Positions 42,029 through 52,700 of a stretch of DNA of 64,000 bases are shown here, piece after piece (position 1 is the stretch's first letter; every line of letters starts with the position of its first letter). The notes beneath the pieces were generated by a model that did not search any database, had not been told where the DNA came from, and saw only the letters and a list, made by a program, of their open reading frames with translations. The translations under genes were made by a program, and so were the position numbers. Origin of the DNA: an uncultured Granulosicoccaceae bacterium (GTDB lineage Bacteria; Pseudomonadota; Gammaproteobacteria; Granulosicoccales; Granulosicoccaceae); contig CALGLE010000001.1 of assembly GCA_937930305.1 (NCBI GenBank), positions 1 through 64,000 on the forward strand, read 5' to 3'.

Positions 42029-43852
42029 ATGACCACATCCAAGCTGAATGACTTTGTAATCAAACTCGCCAATGTCAACGGTACGGGCTCCGCCAGTGCC
42101 AATGGCATGTTAATGAAATCCATTTTCCGAATGGGCATTCCGGTCACGGGTAAAAACTTCTTTCCATCGAATATTCAAGGTCTTCCCACCTGGTATGAAA
42201 TTCGAGTTAGCAAAGACGGCTATCTTTGCAGATCGGGCAAAGTCGATTTTATGGTGGCGATGAACGCAGAAACTTACAACGCAGATCTGGCGGAGGTCGA
42301 CCCAGGTGGTTATTTGATGTACGACTCGACCTGGCCTCGTAAGGACATGTCAGATCGATCCGACGTTACGGTGCTCGGCATCCCATTGTCAGCCATGTGC
42401 AATGAAGCATTTGAATCGGCACGCGCAAAAGTACTCATGAAAAACGTGGCCTATGTCGGAGCACTGGTCGCTCTGCTCGACATTGATATGAGCATGGTTG
42501 AAAACCTACTTAAAGAAACGTTTTCTACAAAACCAAACCTAGCTGATGCGAATATGCAAGCCATTCGAATGGGTTTTGACTATGCAATGGAACATTTTGA
42601 TTGCCCGTTACCACTCAAGCTTGCCCCCATGGATTCAACCGTAGGTCATGTGATTGTTGATGGCAATACTACGGCTGGGCTGGGTGCTGTGTACGCAGGT
42701 GCCACCGTAACGAGTTGGTACCCAATAACACCGTCCACCTCGTTGATTGATGCATTCAGTCTTTTTTGCCAGCAACTACGAAAAGACTCTGATACGGGTG
42801 AAAACAACTACTGCGTGATTCAAGCCGAAGACGAACTCTCTGCCATTGGCATGGTGCTAGGAGCTAACTGGAATGGCGCGCGCGCATTTACCGCAACCAG
42901 TGGGCCAGGCATTTCGTTAATGAGTGAGTTTCTAGGTCTTGCCTACTATGCAGAGATTCCAGCCGTACTCTATGACGTGCAGCGCGTCAGCCCATCGACA
43001 GGCATGCCCACCCGGACACAACAGTGTGACATCGTTTCAGCCGCCTATGCCTCGCACGGCGACACGAAACACGTGTTGCTATTTCCAGCGGATCCAACCG
43101 ATTGCTTTCACATGTCTCAAGTCGCCTTTGACTTGGCAGAAAGACTGCAAACACCCGTTATCGTTTTAACGGATCTCGACATTGGCATGAACGATTGGAT
43201 GATTCCTGAAATTGAATGGGACGACAGCTACCAACCGGATCGTGGCAAAGTCTATGATGCAAAACAGCTCAAAGACATGGATGCGTTTTATCGCTATTTG
43301 GATGTGGACGGTGATGCGATACCGTGGCGCACACTTCCTGGGGTTGACGCAAAAGGGGCTTACTTTGTTCGCGGTTCTGGCCACAATAAGTTTGGTGGTT
43401 ATACCGAAAAATCCGATGAATACAAAGACGTAGTTGATCGACTGCGACGAAAATTCGATACCGCTGCTACCCTTGTTCCGGCACCGGTTCTTAATATTGA
43501 TGACTCAAAGCCTAGAGAAAAAAGCTTCGCCTTAGTGTCTATCGGTAGTTGTGATGCAGCAATTCGAGAAGCCCGGGACAGAATGCAGCAAGACGGCCAA
43601 GGGAATTTGGATTACATGAGAATTCAGGCATTTCCTTTTAATAACGATGTGGCCGACTTCATTGCCCGATACGAGCAGGTTTTTATCATAGAGCAAAATC
43701 GCGATGCTCAATTAAGACAGCTACTCACCGTTGAATTATCTATCGACCCAAACCGTTTGGTACCGCTACTCTCTTACGATGGCATGCCCGTTAGTAGTCA
43801 TTTTATTGTAGAAGGTGTATCAAAGCTAATGAAACAAGGCCATGCGGCGTAG
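42029..43852 (+). CDS. korA: 2-oxoacid:ferredoxin oxidoreductase, fused gamma-alpha subunit
   Basis: A 607-residue subunit. Residues about 1-190 are the gamma domain (LANVNGTGSASANGMLMKSIFRMGIPVTGKNFFPSNIQGLPTWYEIRVS), followed by the pyrimidine-binding alpha domain (GNTTAGLGAVYAGATVTSWYPITPSTSLIDAF, QAEDELSAIGMVLGANWNGARAFTATSGPGISLMSEFLGLAYYAEIPAV). The YPITPST segment binds the substrate in this family. It works with the beta subunit downstream to oxidise a 2-oxoacid, most likely 2-oxoglutarate, to the CoA ester. 2-oxoglutarate specificity is inferred from the fused form. Confidence 0.9.
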   Translation: MTTSKLNDFVIKLANVNGTGSASANGMLMKSIFRMGIPVTGKNFFPSNIQGLPTWYEIRVSKDGYLCRSGKVDFMVAMNAETYNADLAEVDPGGYLMYDSTWPRKDMSDRSDVTVLGIPLSAMCNEAFESARAKVLMKNVAYVGALVALLDIDMSMVENLLKETFSTKPNLADANMQAIRMGFDYAMEHFDCPLPLKLAPMDSTVGHVIVDGNTTAGLGAVYAGATVTSWYPITPSTSLIDAFSLFCQQLRKDSDTGENNYCVIQAEDELSAIGMVLGANWNGARAFTATSGPGISLMSEFLGLAYYAEIPAVLYDVQRVSPSTGMPTRTQQCDIVSAAYASHGDTKHVLLFPADPTDCFHMSQVAFDLAERLQTPVIVLTDLDIGMNDWMIPEIEWDDSYQPDRGKVYDAKQLKDMDAFYRYLDVDGDAIPWRTLPGVDAKGAYFVRGSGHNKFGGYTEKSDEYKDVVDRLRRKFDTAATLVPAPVLNIDDSKPREKSFALVSIGSCDAAIREARDRMQQDGQGNLDYMRIQAFPFNNDVADFIARYEQVFIIEQNRDAQLRQLLTVELSIDPNRLVPLLSYDGMPVSSHFIVEGVSKLMKQGHAA

Positions 43853-43875
43853 CCTTTTAACCAGGATTTGAACCA

Positions 43876-44931
43876 ATGAGTTTTCTTAAGAAACCCAGTA
43901 TTTCACATCCCGGATTACCGAAAAATGATATCGGTTTAACCATTCGAGATTATGAAGGGGCTATGTCTACCCTTTGCGCAGGTTGTGGCCACGATTCCAT
44001 TTCATCGGCTATCATGCAAGCCTACTATGAATTGTCGGTAGAACCGCATCGAGTAGCCAAGGTGTCGGGTATTGGTTGTTCCAGTAAAACGCCCACCTAT
44101 TTTCTCGGCGGTGCACACGGTTTTAATTCCGTGCACGGTCGAATGCCTTCCATTGCCACCGGTGCAAACGCCGCTAACAGAGAACTGAACTATATAGGCG
44201 TATCCGGTGATGGCGATTCACTCTCTATTGGTTTAGGCCAGTTTGGACACGCCATTCGCCGCAACATCAACATGATGTACTTGATCGAGAACAACGGTGT
44301 GTATGGATTAACGAAAGGCCAATTCTCTGCTAGCGCCGACCGTGGCAGTACTGCCAAAAAAGGCGATGCCAATCCCTACTCCCCGATTGATCCGGTAATG
44401 CTTGCTATTTCTCTTGGATGTACTTTTGTTGGACGTGGGTTCTCAGGTGATAAGGAACACTTAGTCCCGATGTTAAAAGCAGCAATTCGACATAACGGCT
44501 TTGCGTTTCTGGACATCATTTCCCCGTGCGTCACCTTCAACGATCATGAAGGATCCACCAAGAGCTATGCGCACACAAGGGCCAACTTACGAGAAACGGT
44601 GCATGCTGACTTCACCGCACACCATGAAGAGATCGTCGCCCAAATAGATCCAGGTGAATACAAAAAGATCACCATGCACGACGGTAGCCGCGTCGGATTC
44701 CAAAGAGTTGATGAATCCTATGACCCAACCAGTCGTATATCAGCGCTATCCTACATTGAAGAGCATCGAGAAAAAGGTGAAGTGGTTACCGGCCTACTTT
44801 ATTTTGAAGAAAGCTCATCTGAGATGCATTCAGTGCTTGGCTCAAGTCAACAGGCCATGGCAACACTGCCGTATAAGAAACTGAATCCCGGTGCTGAAAC
44901 CTTAGCTCGTATTCAGTCTCGCTGGCGTTAG
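43876..44931 (+). CDS. korB: 2-oxoacid:ferredoxin oxidoreductase, beta subunit
   Basis: A 351-residue thiamine-diphosphate subunit. STLCAGCGHDSISSAIMQAYYEL gives the Cys pair of the Fe-S cluster, GIGCSSKTPTYFLGGAHGFNSVHGRMPSIATGANAAN a further Cys, and GVSGDGDSLSIGLGQFGHAIRRNINMMYLIENNGVYGLTKGQ the ThDP/Mg motif. It starts 23 bp after korA and is the last gene of the operon. Confidence 0.92.
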   Translation: MSFLKKPSISHPGLPKNDIGLTIRDYEGAMSTLCAGCGHDSISSAIMQAYYELSVEPHRVAKVSGIGCSSKTPTYFLGGAHGFNSVHGRMPSIATGANAANRELNYIGVSGDGDSLSIGLGQFGHAIRRNINMMYLIENNGVYGLTKGQFSASADRGSTAKKGDANPYSPIDPVMLAISLGCTFVGRGFSGDKEHLVPMLKAAIRHNGFAFLDIISPCVTFNDHEGSTKSYAHTRANLRETVHADFTAHHEEIVAQIDPGEYKKITMHDGSRVGFQRVDESYDPTSRISALSYIEEHREKGEVVTGLLYFEESSSEMHSVLGSSQQAMATLPYKKLNPGAETLARIQSRWR

Positions 44932-45004
44932 ATCTCACCGTTGATGAAATCAGATGTGACACGGGCTGAGAATCACGGGAAGTTTAGTGCGCTCACTTAG
45001 GTTT

Positions 45005-45862
45005 TCAGCCCTGAATTCGATCAGCGATTGCAAGGATACGATACATATCTCTTAACACGGGCTTTTCGATTAATTTCCCGTCTATAACGACCAACCCGGT
45101 ATCGGCTGCTTCGAACGTTTTTATTATATGTCGAGCGCGTGCGATTTCTTCTTTACTTGGCGTAAACACGTCGTTCAATGCTGATATTTGTTTGGGGTGA
45201 ATGGAACCCTTACCAGAAAAACCCAGCGATTTAGCTTGCTGTGCTGCCACCACCATCCCGCCCGGATCCTCCAAATCGAGGTAAGGAACATCGATGACAT
45301 CAAGACCTGCTGACGCTGCCGCATGGACAACACGGGAACGAGCGTATAACAAAGGCTCCCATGCATTTTCACAGCGAAGTTCGGCTGCCATGTCCACGCC
45401 ACCAAAAAATAGAGCATCAATTCGGGAACTGCAATGCGCGATATCAAAGGCTGCTTCCAGCCCTGCGTTCGTTTCAATGATGATATGTAGGCGAGTATCG
45501 TGGGAACGCTCACTGAGTAAGTTGTCAAGCAAAACGACCTCATCGGGGGTGCGGACCTTAGGAAGCATCAAGGCCGGTGGCGGTGTGTCGATCGCGAGAA
45601 CGGCCTGGACATCAGCAATACCGAACGCTTCTCGTAGGCTATTGATACGTAATATGCGTTCAACACCATCATCTGCTTGAGGAGTTGAAAACAGGTGCAG
45701 TGCTTTTTTTCGTGCTTCCTCTTTATCTTTTGGCGCGATGCCATCTTCCAGTTCAACACATACCATATCAGCGCCTGACGCCAATGCTTTGGGGAATATC
45801 TCCGGCCTAAGCCCAGGGGAAAAAATAAAACTTCGGCGTGGGCGTATGGATTGTTGAGTCAT
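45005..45862 (-). CDS. CitE-like HpcH/HpaI aldolase (citrate lyase beta-subunit family)
   Basis: A 285-residue TIM-barrel lyase. It starts RPRRSFIFSPGLRPEIFPKALASGADMVCVELEDGIAPKDKEEAR, and has ALMLPKVRTPDEV, IIIETNAGLEAAFDIAHCSSRIDALFFGGVDMAAEL with the metal-binding Glu and Asp, and GFSGKGSIHPKQISALNDVFTPS. Free-standing CitE-like enzymes are usually malyl-, citramalyl- or methylmalyl-CoA lyases or thioesterases, not citrate lyase; no citrate lyase alpha or gamma gene is adjacent. A single gene, convergent with korB. Confidence 0.87.
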   Translation of the reverse strand: MTQQSIRPRRSFIFSPGLRPEIFPKALASGADMVCVELEDGIAPKDKEEARKKALHLFSTPQADDGVERILRINSLREAFGIADVQAVLAIDTPPPALMLPKVRTPDEVVLLDNLLSERSHDTRLHIIIETNAGLEAAFDIAHCSSRIDALFFGGVDMAAELRCENAWEPLLYARSRVVHAAASAGLDVIDVPYLDLEDPGGMVVAAQQAKSLGFSGKGSIHPKQISALNDVFTPSKEEIARARHIIKTFEAADTGLVVIDGKLIEKPVLRDMYRILAIADRIQG

Positions 45863-45999
45863 ATCTATCTCTTAAACGCCAATCAATGTGTTTAACAATG
45901 GGTAATTAATCACCAATTTCGCGGCACTACAGAACACTGCTGGCGAAACACAAATAATAGGGTATTGGCATCTACCCATCATTCAAATCAAAAAATCAT

Positions 46000-46710
46000 A
46001 TGTCAACTTTAACTCGAAATACAAAACAATTCCAAAATGTTTGGATAACTGAACACCGAATTGACAAGAACGATTCTTTATGGAATATCGTAAAGAACGC
46101 AAATTTGCCACCTGAGAAATGGCGAAAGTACTACGACGCAGCCTACAACATGCAATTTCGTAGGACTCGAACCAGACTGCGAAGAAATGACCCCAATCTA
46201 ATATACAAAGGTGAATTGATTTGGCTGCCAACGTTTTCTAGAGATCATTGCGTGACTAGTGCGAACTATATGAATGTCACAGCAAAAAAAATAGAAAACA
46301 TCATTCGTAACAGAAAAGAAATCGCTCTAGTTATACAAACCACTCATGAGAAAATAAAAAAAACAGAGAAAAATTGGAAAGAAATTCTCGCACCAATAGA
46401 ACAAAAACTAGAAAAATTATCCAAATTGACCGATGAGTGTTACAAACAAGTCGCGCGCCTACGGGATGATGAGGCGATGGCGGCCATGTCGAGGTATTGT
46501 CAAGCGGACTACCAAACGGAGGAAAATGAGTTTCGTGGTGTCGTAACCGCTTTAAAAAATTCAGCCGATCAAAACCATGAAGTGAGAATTGAGCTAATAA
46601 AAGGGCTTGCACTTAAACTAACAGAACTCTACAAGAAAGAGCAGAAATTGCACACAGTCTTCGATTCTCAATACAAGGTATTAATCAGTATGAGTAAGAC
46701 TTGCTATTGA
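46000..46710 (+). CDS. LysM-like domain plus coiled-coil protein, uncharacterised
   Basis: A 236-residue protein without a signal peptide. Residues about 15-78 look like a LysM domain: ITEHRIDKNDSLWNIVKNANLPPEKW at the start and NDPNLIYKGELIWLPTFS at the end, with a basic RRTRTRLRR in the middle. Residues about 90-230 are helical and highly charged, rich in Lys and Glu, with heptad-like runs typical of coiled coil. The coding sequence is visibly more AT-rich and lysine-rich than its neighbours, which hints at recent transfer. LysM without a signal peptide is seen in phage tail, contractile-injection and toxin-delivery proteins, but no such genes are nearby. Function unknown. Confidence 0.6.
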   Translation: MSTLTRNTKQFQNVWITEHRIDKNDSLWNIVKNANLPPEKWRKYYDAAYNMQFRRTRTRLRRNDPNLIYKGELIWLPTFSRDHCVTSANYMNVTAKKIENIIRNRKEIALVIQTTHEKIKKTEKNWKEILAPIEQKLEKLSKLTDECYKQVARLRDDEAMAAMSRYCQADYQTEENEFRGVVTALKNSADQNHEVRIELIKGLALKLTELYKKEQKLHTVFDSQYKVLISMSKTCY

Positions 46711-46829
46711 GCCGCACCTCACACTTGTCACAGCGATCCGTCAGGGGTATTTTTTAAGCAGGTATACTCAATAAAACTACGCAACGCCAACAGTCACCCG
46801 CGTTTCAAAGACTGGAACTGCAAGACAAT

Positions 46830-48182
46830 ATGCACAAAGCCTCGCGAATTACTCTCGCAACCGAGATCAAGTTCAACGATCCACTACCCAAAGCGGTTGA
46901 CGTGGTCATTATCGGTGGTGGTGTGATTGGTGTGTTTACAGCGCTCAATCTGGCAGAGGCTGGCAAGCGTGTTTTATTGTGCGAAAAAGGTCGGATAGCA
47001 GCTGAACAGTCATCGCGAAACTGGGGCTGGATACGTCAACAAGGGCGTGACGAAAGTGAATTGCCCATCGCTATGGAGTCTGTGAAACTCTGGAAGAATA
47101 TTGATCAAACCTTGCAGGGAAAATGCGGCATCAAAAACACCGGTGTTGCGTACTTGGCAACCAAACCCTCAGAATTGGCGGATTTTGAACAATGGGTGGA
47201 AACTGCGCGAAAACACGGATTGCATTCAGAAATGTTGACGCCAGCTCAGATCAAAGACGGCTTTTCAGGCAAGGCAGCTGATCATTGGGTGGGTGGTGTC
47301 AGAACGCCCAGTGATTGCAAAGGAGAACCTTGGCAGGCCGTACCCGCAGTGGCCGAATACGTACATTCCTTTGGCGCTACCCTCATTGAAAATTGTGCGG
47401 TGCGGTGTTTAGAATTGCAGGCAGGCCATGTAACTGGCGTGGTGACTGAGATGGGTACGGTTGCGTGCGAGCAAGTCCTATTGGCTGGTGGTGCCTGGTC
47501 GCGGCTTTTTCTTGGCGCACACGGTGTCAACATTCCACAGCTCTCTGTGCTGGCCACGGCCGCTCAAACAGCACCACTGCCCGACTTTGCTAAAACAAAC
47601 TGTGTTGACGAAGAGCTGGCCATAAGACGGCGTGATGATGGCGGATATACTTTGGCGCTGGCCGATCGACATGTCTTTCCAATCGGCCGTGACGGATTCG
47701 CCAGTCTTAAGCACTGGCTGCCTGAAACAAAGCGTATTTGGAATCACACCGCGTTCATTTTGGCTGCCCCTAAAGGATTCCCAGACGCGTGGAGCACGCC
47801 ACGCAGTTGGTCCGCACATGAGGTCACACCCTTTGAACACATGCGTGTACTCGAACCACCCGTGGCAGTCGATGTCGTGGAGCGCATGCAATCACGTTTT
47901 ACAAAAAGATTTTCAAGTTTTGGGCAACCCGAGATTACCGATAGCTGGTCTGGAATGATTGATGCCATGCCAGATTATGTACCGATAGTGGATGCGGTGA
48001 CGCAACTACCCGGTTTAATGTTAGCTACCGGAATGAGTGGACACGGCTTTGGTATTGGGCCAGGTTTTGGACGAGTCATTGCAAGGCGACTACTGGGCTT
48101 GATGGATGAGCATGATCTTAATAGGTTTAGATTCAGCCGTTTTACTGACGGTTCTGTACTGCAGCCAGGACCGTCGCTATGA
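46830..48182 (+). CDS. FAD-dependent amino-acid oxidase/dehydrogenase (DAO family)
   Basis: A 450-residue flavoprotein. VDVVIIGGGVIGVFTALNLAEAGKRVLLCEKGRIAAEQSSRNWGWIRQQGRDESELPI gives the FAD-binding fold and the S-x-R-N-x-G-W segment typical of a DadA-like group; the end GLMLATGMSGHGFGIGPGFGRVIARRL is the DAO C-terminal FAD contact. It probably oxidises a D-amino acid or an N-substituted amine to the 2-oxoacid. Its stop overlaps the start of the DegT aminotransferase by 4 bp (ATGA), so the two are coupled. Confidence 0.85.
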   Translation: MHKASRITLATEIKFNDPLPKAVDVVIIGGGVIGVFTALNLAEAGKRVLLCEKGRIAAEQSSRNWGWIRQQGRDESELPIAMESVKLWKNIDQTLQGKCGIKNTGVAYLATKPSELADFEQWVETARKHGLHSEMLTPAQIKDGFSGKAADHWVGGVRTPSDCKGEPWQAVPAVAEYVHSFGATLIENCAVRCLELQAGHVTGVVTEMGTVACEQVLLAGGAWSRLFLGAHGVNIPQLSVLATAAQTAPLPDFAKTNCVDEELAIRRRDDGGYTLALADRHVFPIGRDGFASLKHWLPETKRIWNHTAFILAAPKGFPDAWSTPRSWSAHEVTPFEHMRVLEPPVAVDVVERMQSRFTKRFSSFGQPEITDSWSGMIDAMPDYVPIVDAVTQLPGLMLATGMSGHGFGIGPGFGRVIARRLLGLMDEHDLNRFRFSRFTDGSVLQPGPSL

Positions 48183-49468
48183 GCCTCTCTAGCTCTATCG
48201 CCCGACACTTTCGTCAGAGCCATATCGCTATGACGCCCGCACTAGCACCAAAGCTCTATCTGAAAACTCTGCTTTTAAATCGAAAAAAAGTGGATCATCG
48301 TACGATACCGTTTCCACTGAATTTACCTAGCATTCAGATAAAACCGACATTCAATGGAAGTGCAGCACTTTACCAAGCGGCAAAACAATTGAACGTAAGT
48401 AAAGGTGATGCGGTGTTGCTACCAGCCTATTGCTGTGGCGCAGAAATTGGCCCGTTTCATTACTTACAGTGCGTATTGCATTTTTACGAAGTGGATAGCG
48501 AATTGAATGCGGATGTACAACAGATTGAGCAGATTCTCAATCGCCATAAAAACATTAAATTACTTTTAATAACACACTACCTCGGCTTCGCTCAAATCGC
48601 GACCAAAGAAATTCAACAGCTGTGTGAAATCACTAACACCCTATTATTAGAAGATTGTGCGCATGCAATGTATGGAACCCAAGCTGAACAACCATTAGGC
48701 AGTTTCGGTCATTGTGCAATCTTTAGCCCTAGAAAGACTGTCGAGCTAACGGAAGGTGGTCTAGTCGTATCAAATTCATTATCTGTCCCAACACAGAGCG
48801 CCGCACCGGCTTCAGAAATCAAACCAAAGGCGCCGGACCTTGCGCCTTACCTACAGCGTCTGTGCTACTCCATGCAGCAATACTATCGTGGCATTGACCC
48901 CTCGATTAATCCGAGGCTACCAGCCGTACTGGGCATTGCTTTATTGTCCATACCCGCAGTCTTTATCAAGATCTTCAAAAAAGCAGGATTCTTAAAACAC
49001 GTTAACTGGGCAACCGCTGACATCGAAGATTTGGAAGCGGTACCTATCTACAATACAACCATATCGAGCTCAATGCTTCGCCTACTCGAACGAACCGATT
49101 CGAAACAAGTCAAAACTAGAAGGCAGGAAAACTATCAGGTATGGCTATCTGCCATGAACCACACTGAAATCAAAAATAAAGCCCAGCCGGTATTCCCAAC
49201 ACTGCCTATCGATTGCTGCCCACTCTATTTTCCCTTAATGGTAAAAAATCCTGCAAAGCTAGTTCAAGCACTGAAAGCGCACGATATAGAATCCTTTAAT
49301 TGGTGGAGCCATTTGCACCCATCGGTGGATTGGCAGCGCTACCCGGTTGCACAAAAATTGAAAAGTCAAATCATCGCGCTACCTCTGCACCACAATATGA
49401 GCTCCGCCCAGGTAAAATACGCGGCCGCGTGTGTTCATAAGCTATTGATAACATCGGCGGACCTGTAA
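48179..49468 (+). CDS. DegT/DnrJ/EryC1/StrS-type aminotransferase
   Basis: A 429-residue PLP enzyme of the DegT/StrS family. GSAALYQAAKQLNVSKGDAVLLPAYCCGAEIGPFHYLQC is the cofactor-binding start, LLLEDCAHAMYG supplies the Asp that contacts the pyridine nitrogen and SPRKTVELTEGGLVV the PLP Lys. Family members aminate keto sugars or other ketones in polysaccharide and secondary-metabolite synthesis. It is coupled to the flavoprotein upstream and lies 288 bp before the large adenylation-domain gene, so the three may form a biosynthetic locus. Confidence 0.82.
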   Translation: MSLSSSIARHFRQSHIAMTPALAPKLYLKTLLLNRKKVDHRTIPFPLNLPSIQIKPTFNGSAALYQAAKQLNVSKGDAVLLPAYCCGAEIGPFHYLQCVLHFYEVDSELNADVQQIEQILNRHKNIKLLLITHYLGFAQIATKEIQQLCEITNTLLLEDCAHAMYGTQAEQPLGSFGHCAIFSPRKTVELTEGGLVVSNSLSVPTQSAAPASEIKPKAPDLAPYLQRLCYSMQQYYRGIDPSINPRLPAVLGIALLSIPAVFIKIFKKAGFLKHVNWATADIEDLEAVPIYNTTISSSMLRLLERTDSKQVKTRRQENYQVWLSAMNHTEIKNKAQPVFPTLPIDCCPLYFPLMVKNPAKLVQALKAHDIESFNWWSHLHPSVDWQRYPVAQKLKSQIIALPLHHNMSSAQVKYAAACVHKLLITSADL

Positions 49469-49508
49469 AACAGCCGCCAGTTTCAGAATTCCTTCTTTTT
49501 TAGACTGA

Positions 49509-49706
49509 CAACCCAATCAGGTTAAAATTTACTTAGAACATTACCGACCCGCTCAGCAACCATCCCAGGGAATAGATTATTTCAAATATTGGATTAATGT
49601 ATTCGTTAAAACGGCCGATTACAGCTATACATGGTGGACCAGAACACGTCGCGAAGGTGATTTGGGTAAAATCACAAACCGATATACATTAAGATATCTC
49701 TTCTAA
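49509..49706 (+). pseudogene. Start-less C-terminal ORF remnant
   Basis: In the 288-bp gap, a frame opened by a TGA at 49506 runs 65 codons to a TAA at 49704-49706. It has no ATG, GTG or TTG start. The predicted peptide is rich in aromatic residues (VKIYLEHYRPAQQP, YFKYWINVF, YTWWTRTRREGDLGKITNRY) and ends in Phe. This reads as real protein rather than noise, perhaps the end of a lost gene or of an outer-membrane barrel. I do not recognise the family. It is followed 50 bp later by the adenylation-domain gene. Confidence 0.35.
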
Positions 49707-49756
49707 CTGACTATTAAATTCTCATAATCAGCTCGCCAACATTCACTCAGTGGCTA

Positions 49757-52700
49757 ATGGACTACGTACACACCACCATACTCGATGCGATCTCCGAAAT
49801 CGCAGCTCAACACCCTGGTGATATAGCCATCGTCCATGACGATAGAAGTTATGGCTATGGTGAGTTGGACTCTTACAGCAGCTATATCGCTAGCCGCTTG
49901 ATAAACATGAAACTTAAACACGGTGACAATGTTGCACTGTGCCTAGATCGATCAGTTCACGCCATAGCGAGCATGTTGGGTGCATTTAAAATGGGGGCGG
50001 CCTTCGTACCCATCGACCCAACTTTTCCAGTGGATCGAATTGCCTACATAATCGCAGACGCTAACGTTAAAGCGGTACTTTGTGCCCCAAAATATCAATC
50101 AAAATTTGACAATAGCTCCGTCGATGTCACGACGTTAGATGAATACCCAATAACAAAACAAGAGCAGTTTGTACCTGATAAACAACTGACCGGTGACGAT
50201 CGTGCCTACATCATGTATACCTCTGGTTCGACAGGCAAACCAAAAGGTGTGCCCATATCGCACCGAGCGTTACTTAACTATTGCCGAGCTGATCAGCAAA
50301 TCTACCAATTGCAGAAAATTGATCGTACTCTGCAATTCTCTACACTAAGTTTCGATATCGCGATTGAAGAGATTTTCCCACCCTTAATGGTGGGCAGCAC
50401 GGTTGTCGTGCGTCCATCACAGCGCAGTACGGCTCAAATCGAACTCAGTGATATCGTCAACACTTACCAAATTACAGCCTTACATTTGGCAACGGGTTAT
50501 TGGCATGAATGGGTAGATTTGATGAAGGCCGCATCAGTCCGGGTGCCCACCTCGATTCGCTTGATGGTTGTTACCGGAGAAAAAGTCTCACCGGAACACT
50601 ATCAGCGCTGGCAATCGATGGTGGATAAACCGACCTTATGGGCAAACGCCTACGGCCCAACAGAAGCTACGGTTTCCGCAACAGTATTCATACCCCCCTC
50701 GGGCTGGCATGGGAAAACCCTTCCCATAGGTAAGCCGATTTTGAACTACACCGCGTACATTCTTGATGAATCAAGAACACCCGTCGATAAAGGGGAGACA
50801 GGCGAACTTTACATCGGAGGACCAAGTTTGGCTGAGGGTTATCTAAACAAACCCGAACTAACCGAACAAGCATTTTACCCAGACCCGTTCAGTGAAGAGG
50901 CCTCAGCCTTAATGTATCGCACAGGAGATCTTGCGCGTTGGATGAACGATGGGAATATAGAATATGCAGGCCGCATCGACCATCAGTTAAAAGTGGGTAG
51001 CTATCGCATTGAACCAGGTGAAATAGAGAACGCATTAAACGAACACACCGATGTTAAAGACTCACTAGTTATCGCTGATGAAGTCAGTGATAAAAAAATG
51101 TTATTAGCTTACATAGCTTCTGACAACTCCGATTTATCGGCCAGCAAGCTGTCGAACTTTCTCAAGTTAAGTTTACCTGCGTACATGGTCCCTGCTCGCT
51201 ATGTGCTCTTGCGGGATTTACCAAAAACACTGAACGGTAAAATTGATCGAAAAGCATTGCCTGACAACACTCAGGCTGTTGCGCCCAACAATGGCGATTA
51301 CACAGCACCTATTGGAGAGGTACAGGAACGGCTGTGTGCCATCTGGAGCGATATTCTAGGCGTACCTGCGGTGGGTTCAGACAGTAGTTTTATCACTTTA
51401 GGCGGCGATTCACTACTTGCCGTCAGAACCATTTCCCGAATACACAGTGAATTGGGGTTTTCAATCTCTACTAGAGATTTTTTCTATCTTGATACGGTGG
51501 CTTTACTTGCAGGATACATTGAAGGTAAAGCGGTCGAACGCGTGGTGCCAGCACCTATACCTGAATTTATCCTGTCGCAACACCGACAGCTTTACACCGT
51601 ACTACAAACACCAACAGTTGAAAAAAACAACGGTATAGGCCTGTTGATCGTTCCCTCTTTGAGCAACGAGCAGCGCCGTTCACAACGCCCATTTCGCTTA
51701 CTTATGCAAAACTTGGCTAAGCAAGGTTACACAACACTACGATTTGATTGGACGGGCACCGGAAACTCCAGCGGCACTGGCTCAGATATTCATTCGCTCG
51801 ATCAATGGAGCACAGACATACGTGATGCGATGCATAGACTCTCAGAAAACTGCTCTGAAGTTAACGTAGTCGCGGTACGCGCTGGGGCTCTCATCACTGC
51901 AAACACAGACTTATCACCGCAACTGGTAAAGCAACGATATTACTGGGATCCGGTAACCAGCGGTCATCAGTGGTTGCAAGAAGTGACGCAATTGCAAAAG
52001 GGAATCGTTAGTGACACATACAGATTTCTTAGAGAACGCCGCATTGATATAAAGAACCTGACAGAGTTTGCTGGCCTAACAATCACAAAAGAATTGCAAG
52101 CTAAATTTCGTCAGCACGACATGCATGAGCTGTTAGCAGAAAATAAATGGAACCACCGTTCACATCTTTTACTGGCAAATCCAGATCACGAGCAATATTT
52201 CAAGGACCTACCTTGTCATGTTCACAGCGTAACTGAAGAAAATGAGTGGACAAACACACGTCAAACAAATGTTGATATGCGCATAAACAAGGTTGCAGGC
52301 CTATTAGCTGATCTACTCGCTGACGATAACGCTGACTCCACTCCATCGGCCAGCAAAAGTGAGCGCAAAAAGCTATCCGTAGTGCCTGGCTCTACCGATA
52401 TCGAATTGAATGATAACCAAAGCTCTGGAACAAATATACAGCACGTAGAATCGGTACAGACATTTGGTTCAACGAATCAATTCGTTGGTGTGTACACGCA
52501 ACCAAGCAATGCCCAAAGTGAATTGCCCTGTGTGCTCTATATAACAGCCGGATTACTACATCATGTTGGACCCACTCGCTTACATGTTGAGTTGGCCCGT
52601 TCATTTTCCAAGGATCAGATCGCCGGATTCAGGTTTGATTTATCTGGCATAGGAGAAAGTGAACCAAGCAGTATGGGAGGCTACTTCACCGAGCGCTCTG

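Noticed and set aside
40218..44931. KorAB operon as the retron effector module
   Set aside because: These are complete central-metabolism genes that occur together widely without retrons; closeness alone is not evidence.
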